A stretch of DNA of 48,376 bases, taken from positions 1 through 48,376 of the forward strand of contig JAILFJ010000081.1 in assembly GCA_024697625.1 (NCBI GenBank), in the 5' to 3' direction. Source of the stretch: Oscillospiraceae bacterium. Lineage in GTDB: Bacteria; Bacillota; Clostridia; Oscillospirales; Oscillospiraceae. Numbering within the stretch: the first letter of the stretch is position 1; every line of letters begins with the position of its first letter. The position numbers and the translations under genes are program-made. The notes under the pieces are model-generated. The model made no database searches. It had not been told where the DNA came from and was given only the letters and a program-made list of their open reading frames with translations. Shown here in pieces: positions 1 through 8,959 of this stretch.

Positions 1-2361
1 TCAGAATCATTCCGCAGTCCGATGGGGTTGCAAAACCGAATCAGGAGTATTGCTGGAATATTCGAAGGAAAAGAATCAGCTTCAGCTCCCGGCACAGAAG
101 CATTCAGAGAGGCTGTGGCTATATATAAGACTGATAGACAAAGATTCCAGCAGATGCTTCATGATGTGAAAGGTTCTGCTCCAAACAGACGAGAACGCAA
201 ACCCATTAACACGAAAATGAAGGTTAAAGTAGTGCACACAAAATTCGTGCGCACAAAAAAGGACCAGATACTTAAGGATAAGTATGCTTCCGCTTTCAAT
301 GACGTCTACTACGCTCTCAAGCGTATGTCTGAAAAAAATATCGATGGCGTTACCAGCACTGACGTTTTTATTTCTATAGAGAAACAGATCATGCGCAAGG
401 ATGTCCTTGAGATATTGGAAGGAGCAAGTTGGTCCAAGACTGTTACATCAGGGCATTTTGTTTTTTACGATAAAGAGCAAGAGGAAAGGAAGAAGCGGGC
501 GATGGATGAGGCAATGAAGAAGGCAGAGAATGATTTTTTCGCATGGCTGCCAAGTGCTGTCCCTCCTCATGCGCTGGAAGGAGTCAAAAACTCTTATAAA
601 GTTGTAAGCTCCATGCTGGTCCAGAAAAAAGTATTGTCTCAGTCACTGATAGCAACGACACAGATTGGTCAGGTTGAAAATGCTCTCCGGCAGGCAAAAC
701 GGGTTTTCGGAAGCAAGAAATTGCGGAATAATGCCACAAAGCTTTTATCCGCTTATTTGGCTTACCTGCGAGAGATAAAAAATACTCAACCTGCACAGCC
801 AGAAGTCCCTGAGATTGATGTACAGGAGGATTGGATACATTTTGATTTTACAGATGCTTCTTCGTTTGAGCGTACATCGCCTGTCTATTGCAATATAAAC
901 GGTACGGTAATTGAGGGCAGAAATTGGGCGCGAATTCTCGTAGCAATTGTCGAGCATGAGATTTCGATAGATAATTCTGCGTTGGAAATGTTGTATAGAA
1001 AGCCATTGTATGCCAACAAAGCTGATAGACCATTCTTGATGAAAAAGAAGGTCGACGGCTTGAATTGCGCTGAACTGTCCAATGGGTACTGGATCAATAT
1101 TAACTGGAGTATCCCTCGCCTAATGGAAATCATTCAGGCGTTCTGTCTGCATTGTGGATACAACAAGAAGCAAGTAGTTCTGTACGGAGCTCCAAAAGGT
1201 AGGTCGTCAGTAAAACGTGAGGGCTCTTCCGCAAAGAAAAGTGTCGACCGTAGTTTTGATATGTCAAAGGCCGAAACTATGCTGAGAGAGGCGGGCTTGC
1301 AGGGAGCTACCGTTCAGGAACTTATCGATGCAGTTAAGCCGGAGGCAGCATTTTGGTCTACAAAGAATGCGCTGGATGAGAACTTAAATGTGATTGCTAT
1401 GCCTAACAATCGCTATGTCCATATTGACAGCTTTGTTGATTTGGAAGAAGCTGAGGAGAATCTTGGGAATATTCTCAGTACCCACTTTGCACAATTTGGC
1501 GGCTACAGCAATAATCAGCTACTCTTTGGTGCGGCATCACAGGAACTCTCTATGTTCTTGAATAACAATGATTGTGAGAACATCGAAGCGGTGTACGCCA
1601 TCGCCAGATATTTTTTCGAGAAGAAGGCGTCAGCTGGAAAACCGTATAAGTTCTTTCCACCTCATATCTTCGAGACTGAGCCAGATTTCCCGATGAATCT
1701 CCGAGGCCTGATGATTAATCTTGCCCGGAATAACGGTGGCATCCTACATGCGGTTGATGCAAAGAATTATCTCCAGAAGACCATGCTCACTTACGGTGGT
1801 ATGGGACAGCTGCTGCAGATAGGTACAGCAAACACTTTCCTCATGTACGACGATGATCGTTTTCTCCTGAGTGAGGCTATCGGAATTGATGATGCGTGGT
1901 GTTATCGGATGCATGATCGAATGGATGACTTGTTCCGAAAGGCAAATGTGGCTTTTGTGATACCGAGAGACATCAGTACAGCTTGGCTCAGCACGCTGCC
2001 CGTTTTGCCACAAGGACTTCAGTGGACGCATCTCCTTCTTCAGGAAGTCTTGGATAAGTATCCGGCCATAGGGTTTAAATCGATCTCTGCAGACTTGAAC
2101 CAGTCTCATCATACTTTGGCAGCCGCTTTTGTCCCGCTTGAGTCTCCGCTGCAGTTCTTCCCGGATGTTGTCACACTTTTTATGGAGTCCCGGCATGATC
2201 TCCCTATGCGAATGTTGGGTGAAGATCTGCGCTTAGAACTTCGGGATGCAGGGATGCTCGAAGCAGGTGAAATGATCTACGCACTCCCCAAAGCGTTGGA
2301 TGACTACCGGTTTGCGTGGACTGATGAAAATAAATATGTGTATGTTCGTGGCAATAAGTAA
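1..2361 (+). CDS. Large uncharacterised protein at head of BREX-4 operon (5' partial)
   Basis: The reading frame is open from the first base, and the first ATG (22) has no Shine-Dalgarno sequence, so the gene probably starts upstream of the window; 786 residues are visible. I do not recognise a catalytic family: no Walker, helicase, methyltransferase or nuclease motif is evident. The protein appears to be built from repeated alpha/beta modules. Three stretches (about residues 85-150, 415-480 and 560-630, counting from the ATG) read like small helix-helix-wing units, and the middle (about 275-390) carries a module ending in CGYNKKQVVLYG. Only 34 nt separate it from brxP, so it is very likely co-transcribed with the BREX genes. 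Inference: an accessory DNA-recognition or scaffold subunit. No function is assigned. Confidence 0.7.
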   Translation, partial: SESFRSPMGLQNRIRSIAGIFEGKESASAPGTEAFREAVAIYKTDRQRFQQMLHDVKGSAPNRRERKPINTKMKVKVVHTKFVRTKKDQILKDKYASAFNDVYYALKRMSEKNIDGVTSTDVFISIEKQIMRKDVLEILEGASWSKTVTSGHFVFYDKEQEERKKRAMDEAMKKAENDFFAWLPSAVPPHALEGVKNSYKVVSSMLVQKKVLSQSLIATTQIGQVENALRQAKRVFGSKKLRNNATKLLSAYLAYLREIKNTQPAQPEVPEIDVQEDWIHFDFTDASSFERTSPVYCNINGTVIEGRNWARILVAIVEHEISIDNSALEMLYRKPLYANKADRPFLMKKKVDGLNCAELSNGYWININWSIPRLMEIIQAFCLHCGYNKKQVVLYGAPKGRSSVKREGSSAKKSVDRSFDMSKAETMLREAGLQGATVQELIDAVKPEAAFWSTKNALDENLNVIAMPNNRYVHIDSFVDLEEAEENLGNILSTHFAQFGGYSNNQLLFGAASQELSMFLNNNDCENIEAVYAIARYFFEKKASAGKPYKFFPPHIFETEPDFPMNLRGLMINLARNNGGILHAVDAKNYLQKTMLTYGGMGQLLQIGTANTFLMYDDDRFLLSEAIGIDDAWCYRMHDRMDDLFRKANVAFVIPRDISTAWLSTLPVLPQGLQWTHLLLQEVLDKYPAIGFKSISADLNQSHHTLAAAFVPLESPLQFFPDVVTLFMESRHDLPMRMLGEDLRLELRDAGMLEAGEMIYALPKALDDYRFAWTDENKYVYVRGNK

Positions 2362-2395
2362 GCTGCGGTACGTATTTTAGAATAGAGGGCAATAA

Positions 2396-4735
2396 ATGTA
2401 CGGATATGAATGGACGGATCAGAACGGTATCTACCGGCTATCCGTAAACAGCAAAATTGAAAAGGAGATCCGACCGGTTTTTAAAGAGGAGCTGGATTAT
2501 TTTGGCTTTAATAAACACTGGACATATCCGGACACGAAGGCACCACTGCTTTGGGCAGAGGGAATCCGTCGTTATATTTTGAACGGCACTTGTGTCGCTG
2601 AAGCGACTGGTGGAGGCTTCTACACCAAGCCTAATATAATCATCCATGAAGAAGGTTTGACATTAGAACCTATTGATGTTGATGCTCTTTGGAAAGAAAA
2701 TGAGCGCTTAATGCTGGGGCTTGAAAAAACTTCGATGGACAAGATCCGCAGCGTATTTAAGCAGTATAAGGAGCAAGGGATGGCATTTGCTGTTGCTTTT
2801 AGTGGCGGCAAAGATTCGCTTGTGTTGCTGGATCTTGTATCACGTACACTCTCTCCGGGCCAATTCTCTGTCGTCTTCAGCAACACGGGTATGGAGTTGT
2901 CGACCACGCTCGAATCAGTAGAACGCGCTAAACAACACTGGCCATCATTAAAGTTTTATGAGGCAAAAAGCCACCTTGATCCTACGGACAGCTGGGAAGA
3001 ATTTGGACCTCCGGGACGCAGAATGCGGTGGTGCTGTGCAGTCCATAAATCTGTACCGACTATCCTTTTGTTACGTGAGATAACAGGCAACTACAATATT
3101 AAGGTCGTAGTTTATGATGGTGTAAGAGCAGAAGAAAGCGCAGCCAGAGCAGATCGAGATGAAATAAGTGTCGGCGCAAAAAATATTAATCAGATTAATT
3201 GCAGCCCCATATTAAAATGGAGCACATCGGAATTGTTCATCTATCTGCTCCATAATGAGATATTATTCAACGATGCATACCGGCGTGGGCTATTTAGAGT
3301 AGGGTGTATCGTGTGCCCGATGTCATCAAGCTGGTGGGATGGTATTGTAAATGATATATATCCCGAAGAAATGCACGATTTGCTGTCAAAGGTTGAACAA
3401 TACGCAGAGGCGACGAAGCCCAAAAATGAGGTAACAAAGTTCATTGAACAGGGTGGATGGAAAGCTCGTATGGGTGGACGAGGGCTGCCTAACGGAGGAA
3501 ATCGAGTTGTTGAAAAGATAGCAGAAGATAAGATTTCCTTCAGCTTTATTGACCATACTCAGAACTGGCTGGATGTTTGTAGCATTCTTGGTCCTATCGT
3601 TTATAAAGACGGGAATGTATATACTCAGATAATTGCAAAGCAGGAGTTTCAGTTCCAAATATGCTCAGATGATAATCTCACGGTTACGTATTGGCCTTAC
3701 TCAAAGATGGACAGATTTGTTCAAAGCCATCTGCGTGGAGTTGCTAATAAAACAGCTTATTGTTTTGGCTGCAAAGCATGCGAGGTCCAGTGCCCGGTAA
3801 ATGCGTTTACCATCACTGAGGAAGGCCATATTTACATTAGGGAGGAAAATTGCATTCATTGCTATAACTGCATTGAATTTACAAACGGAAAAGGCTGTCT
3901 CGCGGCGAAGTCACTATCTGTTACAGGAGGAGAGAACGGTATGGATTTAAAAGGGATGAACAGGTATCAGCATTTTGGGCTAAGACGTCCGTGGCTTGAA
4001 CACTTTTTTGCTAATCGTGAGAATTGTTTCACCATGGGTTCTCTTGGAAATCGTCAATATGATTCTCTAAAGGTATGGCTTCGAGAGAGTGGACTCCTTA
4101 CAGCTTCCGGAAAGGGAGACAAATCTGGAATCCCTACACCCCTTTTTGAGAAAATCCAACCTTTAGGAGCAGGAAATCCTCTGACGTGGGCAATTATCTG
4201 GACGAATCTTGCATACAACTCTATCATCGTAAAATGGTATATGTTGCAGGCTCCTGCCGGAGAAGTTTACGAAAAGAATGATTTGATTTTTCTCCTTGGT
4301 GATGACTACTCCAAGTCTACACGTGATAACGCTGTAACCGCTTTGCTGGAGACCCTCCGGCATAGTCCAATTGGCACTGTGCTGAAGCAGGGTATTCCTA
4401 TTCCAAGCGGTAACAGCTACAAGTTCTCTAAACAGGGCTGGAACACACCGGATGCGGTAGCTATCCTCTATGCGCTGTATATGTGGGCTGAAGCTACGGG
4501 CCGCTACACCTTCACTCTTAGCCAGATGGCCTCTGCAAGAGGGAATGCTGACGCCAAGGGTGTCGATCCTGTTTCTATTTTCGGCATCAATCCAGATCGA
4601 TTTAAGGATATCTTGCAGGATATTGCTCTGCAATTTGATAAATACATTCGCACAACATTTGTCGCGGATCTGGACAATGTTCAGCTTTTCCCGGAGTACA
4701 AATCCATCGACATTTTGGATTTGATTGCGAAGTAA
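2396..4735 (+). CDS. brxP: BrxP-like PAPS-reductase/[4Fe-4S] protein of type 4 BREX
   Basis: A 779-residue multidomain protein. After an N-terminal region of about 120 residues comes an adenine-nucleotide alpha-hydrolase (PAPS reductase) domain with the PP-loop SGGKDS at 136-141, the motif RWCCAVHK near 210-217 and a CIVC pair near 304-307. Next is a ferredoxin segment with C456, C459, C462, C466 and C486, C489, C492, C501, the layout for two [4Fe-4S] clusters. From about residue 520 the C-terminus (RYQHFGLRRPWL, then TPLFEKI and LTWAIIWTNL) resembles DUF4007, a domain I associate with Dnd-type systems; that match is from memory. In Dnd and Ssp systems the PAPS-reductase-like subunit activates DNA with ATP for sulfur insertion. 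Its place ahead of brxC, pglZ and brxL is the hallmark of type 4 BREX. An AGAGGG box precedes the ATG. Confidence 0.88.
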   Translation: MYGYEWTDQNGIYRLSVNSKIEKEIRPVFKEELDYFGFNKHWTYPDTKAPLLWAEGIRRYILNGTCVAEATGGGFYTKPNIIIHEEGLTLEPIDVDALWKENERLMLGLEKTSMDKIRSVFKQYKEQGMAFAVAFSGGKDSLVLLDLVSRTLSPGQFSVVFSNTGMELSTTLESVERAKQHWPSLKFYEAKSHLDPTDSWEEFGPPGRRMRWCCAVHKSVPTILLLREITGNYNIKVVVYDGVRAEESAARADRDEISVGAKNINQINCSPILKWSTSELFIYLLHNEILFNDAYRRGLFRVGCIVCPMSSSWWDGIVNDIYPEEMHDLLSKVEQYAEATKPKNEVTKFIEQGGWKARMGGRGLPNGGNRVVEKIAEDKISFSFIDHTQNWLDVCSILGPIVYKDGNVYTQIIAKQEFQFQICSDDNLTVTYWPYSKMDRFVQSHLRGVANKTAYCFGCKACEVQCPVNAFTITEEGHIYIREENCIHCYNCIEFTNGKGCLAAKSLSVTGGENGMDLKGMNRYQHFGLRRPWLEHFFANRENCFTMGSLGNRQYDSLKVWLRESGLLTASGKGDKSGIPTPLFEKIQPLGAGNPLTWAIIWTNLAYNSIIVKWYMLQAPAGEVYEKNDLIFLLGDDYSKSTRDNAVTALLETLRHSPIGTVLKQGIPIPSGNSYKFSKQGWNTPDAVAILYALYMWAEATGRYTFTLSQMASARGNADAKGVDPVSIFGINPDRFKDILQDIALQFDKYIRTTFVADLDNVQLFPEYKSIDILDLIAK

Positions 4736-4747
4736 GGAGGCGACGAT

Positions 4748-7700
4748 ATGGCAAAGTATAGCACTTACATAGAGTTAAGCCCTCACTATGAATCTGTAGT
4801 GGATATCGATTCCGAATCCCGGCATCCGGGTATGTGGCAGGAGTATATCGTCCACGAGGATATGAAGGGAGCCGTAGAGGTGATTTGCGATTCCCTGAAA
4901 TACGAAGATGAGGATAAGCGTCGCTCCTTCTGGATTCACGGCGCATATGGTACTGGCAAAAGCTATGCTGGTATCGTTCTGAAGCACCTCTTTGAAGACA
5001 ACATTGACAGCATCCGCCAGTTCTTGTCCAACCAGATGCTGATCCAATACAGAGATCGTTTCCTCTCAATTCGAGAGAAGGGAGAGTTCCTCGTCATTTG
5101 GAAAAGTCAGGCAACTGATATCCGGAGCGGTATCCAGCTCATGATGACGATGGAAGACGCGATTCGTGAGAAGCTGAAGGAGAAATACGGCTCCTCTGCT
5201 TATTATGGAAAAAATTCTCTGATTGCGGCGGCACAGGATGCCGTGAACGATTCTTCAGTTAATTGGGAGGATCTGTTTACGAATCCAACCTATGGCCTTT
5301 TTGAAGAGTATGGCTCTGTTGAGGAATTCCATGATGATGTTTTAAACGGAAGCCTGAAGGCGGCGAACATTGTAGCCCGTATCTATCGCGATAAGGGTTG
5401 GGGCTTTTTCACCTCCCTTACGATGTTTAAAGAGTGGGTTGCAGATGTTATTGAGGGCAATCATCTTCAGGACACCGGTATCATCTTCATCTGGGATGAG
5501 TTTACCTCCTATCTCCGTAACAATCCAACTGATGATGTTTTGCAACCTCTTTCAGAATTCTGCAAGGAACAGCCCTTCTTCATGTTCCTCATCGTCCATA
5601 GAGCACCGAGCTGGGTGAGCCAGATTGGTGAGGAAATCTATGAGCAGATAATTCACCGCTATCATTCCCTCGATTTTCATGTCAGCGAAAGTGCGGCATA
5701 TGAACTAATTGGTAGCTCTATCCGGACCAGAGCAGGCATGGATGATCAGTGGAATGCAGAGCGGGATAAACTGATGAAATCGATCAGCAAAAACTTTGCT
5801 GATTTCGACAATTTGGATATGAGCAACAAAAAAGAGCGTCTTCGTCAGCTTTGCCCGCTGCATCCGATGACACTCTCTCTTCTCGCTATTGTTGCTCAGA
5901 ACTTTGGCGCTTCCCAGCGTACCCTGTTTCGATTCATGAAGGACCCGAAAGAGTCTGAGCAGAACGTTGGGTTCATTTACTACATCAATAATTATGGGCC
6001 GGACGATTGGAAATGGCTGACTCCGGACTTTCTGTGGGATTACTTCTTTACCAGAGAAAGTGATGTGCGTAGCTTTTCTCCGGAAGCCAAGAGCGCCTAC
6101 CAGCATTATATGACCAAACGTGAATTTATCTCCGATGATTACCACATGCATGTGTTTAAGGCAGCCATGCTTCTGATTGCGGTCATGTCTTCCGGTACCG
6201 TAAGCAATCTTTATAGTCAGGCAACACAGCGCAAGGTCTCTGCCACCAGCAGCACTTTGTATAAGTGCTTTGCAGGTCAACTGACTAAAGAGGACGTGGA
6301 GATGTACCTCGCTGATCTGGAACAGATCGGCGTTCTGCGTCTCGACGCCATGACCAACGGCGATAAACGTCTCCAGATTCCGTATAGCGGCAACGCAGAT
6401 GTGTTTGACGTTCGTAAAGAAATGCTGATGAAAAAGTATACCCGTTACGAGCTGTTCAAGAAAAACGGGATCTTTGCAAAATCAATGGAGGCAAAGGTCT
6501 GGGACAAGACCAGCGCTTCCTATGGAAGAATGTATATTGCTGCCTGCGATGCAAGTACAAACTCTATAAATTTAAGGTACAGCGAGGTTCAGACCGATCT
6601 AAAGAAAAATCCCTATAAGTTTGGCATCCTCGTGCTTGCTATTTCGGAATCTAATCAGTTTGCTGCAATGCAAGATAAGGTTAAGGAGCTTGCAGCTCAA
6701 GATGAAACTGGCCGCATGGCGATTTACTTGATGAAATCTCCTCTTACAGAAGATCATCTTGATCGCTGGTACAACGCCATGACGCACTCCGAGCTTGCCG
6801 CTGAAGAAGGTAAAAGCGGTGATGCCGACCGGTACACCGATGAAGCGAGTACCATCGTGGAGGAATGGTCGGGTACCGCCAAAGATGATCAGCTGATGGT
6901 GGTCTGCGGCGAAAAGGTGTACCCATCAGAATATGGTACAGAATATTTTGCACCAAAGCTGGAGAGAGATATTCTGTTCGGCTCTATATTCACTGCAGCG
7001 CCTGAGCTGGTCGTAACGACAAATACAGCGTTTAAGAAAATCCAGCAAAGCACAGCCCTTGCTGGTGTGCAGAAGACTGCGCCGAATAATCAGGTAGGAA
7101 ATATCGTGAACGGTCTGAAGCAGGCTGGCGTGTGGGAGACCGACGGCCTCGCCCAGCTCGCTCAAAGCGCTGGCAATGATGGGGCTGTTGCCATTGCAAA
7201 AATAGCGAATTTCATACTGCAGCGTTTCTCCCAAGGGACGCAGATCAAGCTGGATGCTCTCTGGCAGGAGCTGCAGGAAGCACCCTATGGATACTACAAC
7301 AATATGACCTGTGGTTATATCCTTGGCTTCCTGCTCCGTTACTATGTCAACAGCGAATTCAGCTGGAATAAGGGTGACAACAATCCGTGGCCTCTGACTG
7401 AGCAGACACTCGCTACGATGATTACGGCCATCTGCAAGGAGGAGGTTGTCAATAATTATCTTTCACCCGGTTCAGAGATTTGGCAGAAGTTCAAACCCTA
7501 CGTACAGAAGGTCTTCAAGCTTCAGGACGGCGAAGCGGTGAATGAGACAGAAGCCAGAAAGTATATGTCCAAGCAGTGCACCGAAAAAGCTGGTGCGCCA
7601 TTCTGGGTTCTCAAATACGTGCCAGAGGAGAAGTACGGAGGAGAAGATGCCAAGCAGTCAGCGGCAGAAATTATTGACCTTTTCTGTGACTTTTTGAATG

Positions 7701-8941
7701 AGAACGGTGATCAAGAACAGGTAATGGGCAATATTACCGTTAAGTTCACCGGTCGTGGTACAGTGCGCAAAGCACTGACAAGTCTCTATTTTGATCAGAA
7801 TACGGTTTATGATGCATTCAGTTCTTTCATCTCCCAGAAGTGCCCTGAACTGCAGCAACTGCGAGAGAGCATTGGGCTGACCAGCCACGACTTTTTCGAT
7901 GCCATCCATCAAATGATGCAGGGACAGGTTTCCTCATGGACAGAGGAACAGGTGGAGGAGAAGCTATCTGAGCTCTGCATTGAATATCGCACCGTCTCTA
8001 TCCTTAACAGCGCATTGAATCTGAAGCGTAAGAGCATTAGAGCGTTGAGTGATGACATCTCAAACGCATTCAAGAATATGAAGATACCCGGAACTGTCAT
8101 CGATAAGTTGGACTATGCTTGGATTCCAGCATTGAAGGCAATGCAGCAGATTGCCAGTACACAGTGGTCCAAGATTGACCAGAGTGACCGTGAAGCCTAT
8201 GTGCAGCTTCTGGATAAGGATGCACAGAAGGTGTGGAGTAGTATTACTTCTCCAAAGGCGATTCTGCAACGGTACATGGAAAAGCATGGCCATAATTGCA
8301 CCGAGGAAGAACTTGATGGTATCTATGGCGCACTAAAGGCTGTCAGCTACAATTCCCCATCTTCTGATTTCGATGGAAGAATCGAGACGCAGCTTAACAA
8401 GGTAGCATACAACCGCAACAAGACGTGGATTCAGGAACTCTGGAAAGTACAGAGTGGTTTTGAGTCTGTATCGAAATGGTGTGACAGTTATGCCGTACCG
8501 ATTCAGTGGGTTGTTGGAGACGAGGCCCTTCCACATATTACGGTATTAAAGACAGTGCAAGACGGCAAACTTGCGGACAATACTGCACTCCATAACGCCA
8601 CACAGTTCTTTGAGAGTCATACGATTGGCGTACTGAAAGATAAAAAGTACATCACGGATTGCTTCATTGCTCAACTTGGAGATAGTTATCGGGCTGCGTT
8701 TGAAGCGTCTGGAACGGTACTGGTTTCTCGCCTGAAAACAAATGCGAAGTTGACGGCTGATGTTTATTCTTGGGCAAACAAAGTCGGCGAAATCCGAAAG
8801 ACAGTAGATGCCTTCCTGCGGGATAAGTACTGCAAGGAGGCTAAGAAGAAGGTAGAAACCATGCCTGAATCCCAGTTGCGTGACAGAGTTGCAAAGCTGC
8901 TGGACGAGAATCCCGATCTGTATACTCTGTTCATTAATTAA
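4748..8941 (+). CDS. brxC: BrxC/PglY-type P-loop ATPase of BREX
   Basis: A 1397-residue soluble P-loop ATPase. Walker A is GAYGTGKS at residues 65-72 and Walker B is IFIWDEF with D250 and E251. The N-terminal third is AAA-like; the remaining roughly 900 residues are helical and lack motifs I can name. The size and the position between the sulfur enzyme and PglZ fit BrxC/PglY, the large ATPase found in all BREX types, which acts with PglZ in modification and restriction. An ideal AGGAGG lies 8 nt before the ATG, and only 12 nt separate the gene from brxP. DndD- or SspD-type ATPases are alternatives in a sulfur system, but the absence of a long SMC coiled coil and the PglZ neighbour favour BrxC. 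Confidence 0.85.
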   Translation: MAKYSTYIELSPHYESVVDIDSESRHPGMWQEYIVHEDMKGAVEVICDSLKYEDEDKRRSFWIHGAYGTGKSYAGIVLKHLFEDNIDSIRQFLSNQMLIQYRDRFLSIREKGEFLVIWKSQATDIRSGIQLMMTMEDAIREKLKEKYGSSAYYGKNSLIAAAQDAVNDSSVNWEDLFTNPTYGLFEEYGSVEEFHDDVLNGSLKAANIVARIYRDKGWGFFTSLTMFKEWVADVIEGNHLQDTGIIFIWDEFTSYLRNNPTDDVLQPLSEFCKEQPFFMFLIVHRAPSWVSQIGEEIYEQIIHRYHSLDFHVSESAAYELIGSSIRTRAGMDDQWNAERDKLMKSISKNFADFDNLDMSNKKERLRQLCPLHPMTLSLLAIVAQNFGASQRTLFRFMKDPKESEQNVGFIYYINNYGPDDWKWLTPDFLWDYFFTRESDVRSFSPEAKSAYQHYMTKREFISDDYHMHVFKAAMLLIAVMSSGTVSNLYSQATQRKVSATSSTLYKCFAGQLTKEDVEMYLADLEQIGVLRLDAMTNGDKRLQIPYSGNADVFDVRKEMLMKKYTRYELFKKNGIFAKSMEAKVWDKTSASYGRMYIAACDASTNSINLRYSEVQTDLKKNPYKFGILVLAISESNQFAAMQDKVKELAAQDETGRMAIYLMKSPLTEDHLDRWYNAMTHSELAAEEGKSGDADRYTDEASTIVEEWSGTAKDDQLMVVCGEKVYPSEYGTEYFAPKLERDILFGSIFTAAPELVVTTNTAFKKIQQSTALAGVQKTAPNNQVGNIVNGLKQAGVWETDGLAQLAQSAGNDGAVAIAKIANFILQRFSQGTQIKLDALWQELQEAPYGYYNNMTCGYILGFLLRYYVNSEFSWNKGDNNPWPLTEQTLATMITAICKEEVVNNYLSPGSEIWQKFKPYVQKVFKLQDGEAVNETEARKYMSKQCTEKAGAPFWVLKYVPEEKYGGEDAKQSAAEIIDLFCDFLNENGDQEQVMGNITVKFTGRGTVRKALTSLYFDQNTVYDAFSSFISQKCPELQQLRESIGLTSHDFFDAIHQMMQGQVSSWTEEQVEEKLSELCIEYRTVSILNSALNLKRKSIRALSDDISNAFKNMKIPGTVIDKLDYAWIPALKAMQQIASTQWSKIDQSDREAYVQLLDKDAQKVWSSITSPKAILQRYMEKHGHNCTEEELDGIYGALKAVSYNSPSSDFDGRIETQLNKVAYNRNKTWIQELWKVQSGFESVSKWCDSYAVPIQWVVGDEALPHITVLKTVQDGKLADNTALHNATQFFESHTIGVLKDKKYITDCFIAQLGDSYRAAFEASGTVLVSRLKTNAKLTADVYSWANKVGEIRKTVDAFLRDKYCKEAKKKVETMPESQLRDRVAKLLDENPDLYTLFIN

Positions 8942-8959
8942 GGAAGGGAGGCCCGAGTC

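Noticed and set aside
1..2361. Assignment of the first gene as a BREX helicase (BrxH) or methyltransferase (PglX).
   Set aside because: No DExH, Walker or SAM/NPPY motif could be found in the visible 786 residues.
4748..8941. Reading this ATPase as DndD or SspD.
   Set aside because: There is no SMC-type long coiled coil or zinc hook, and the PglZ neighbour fits BrxC.
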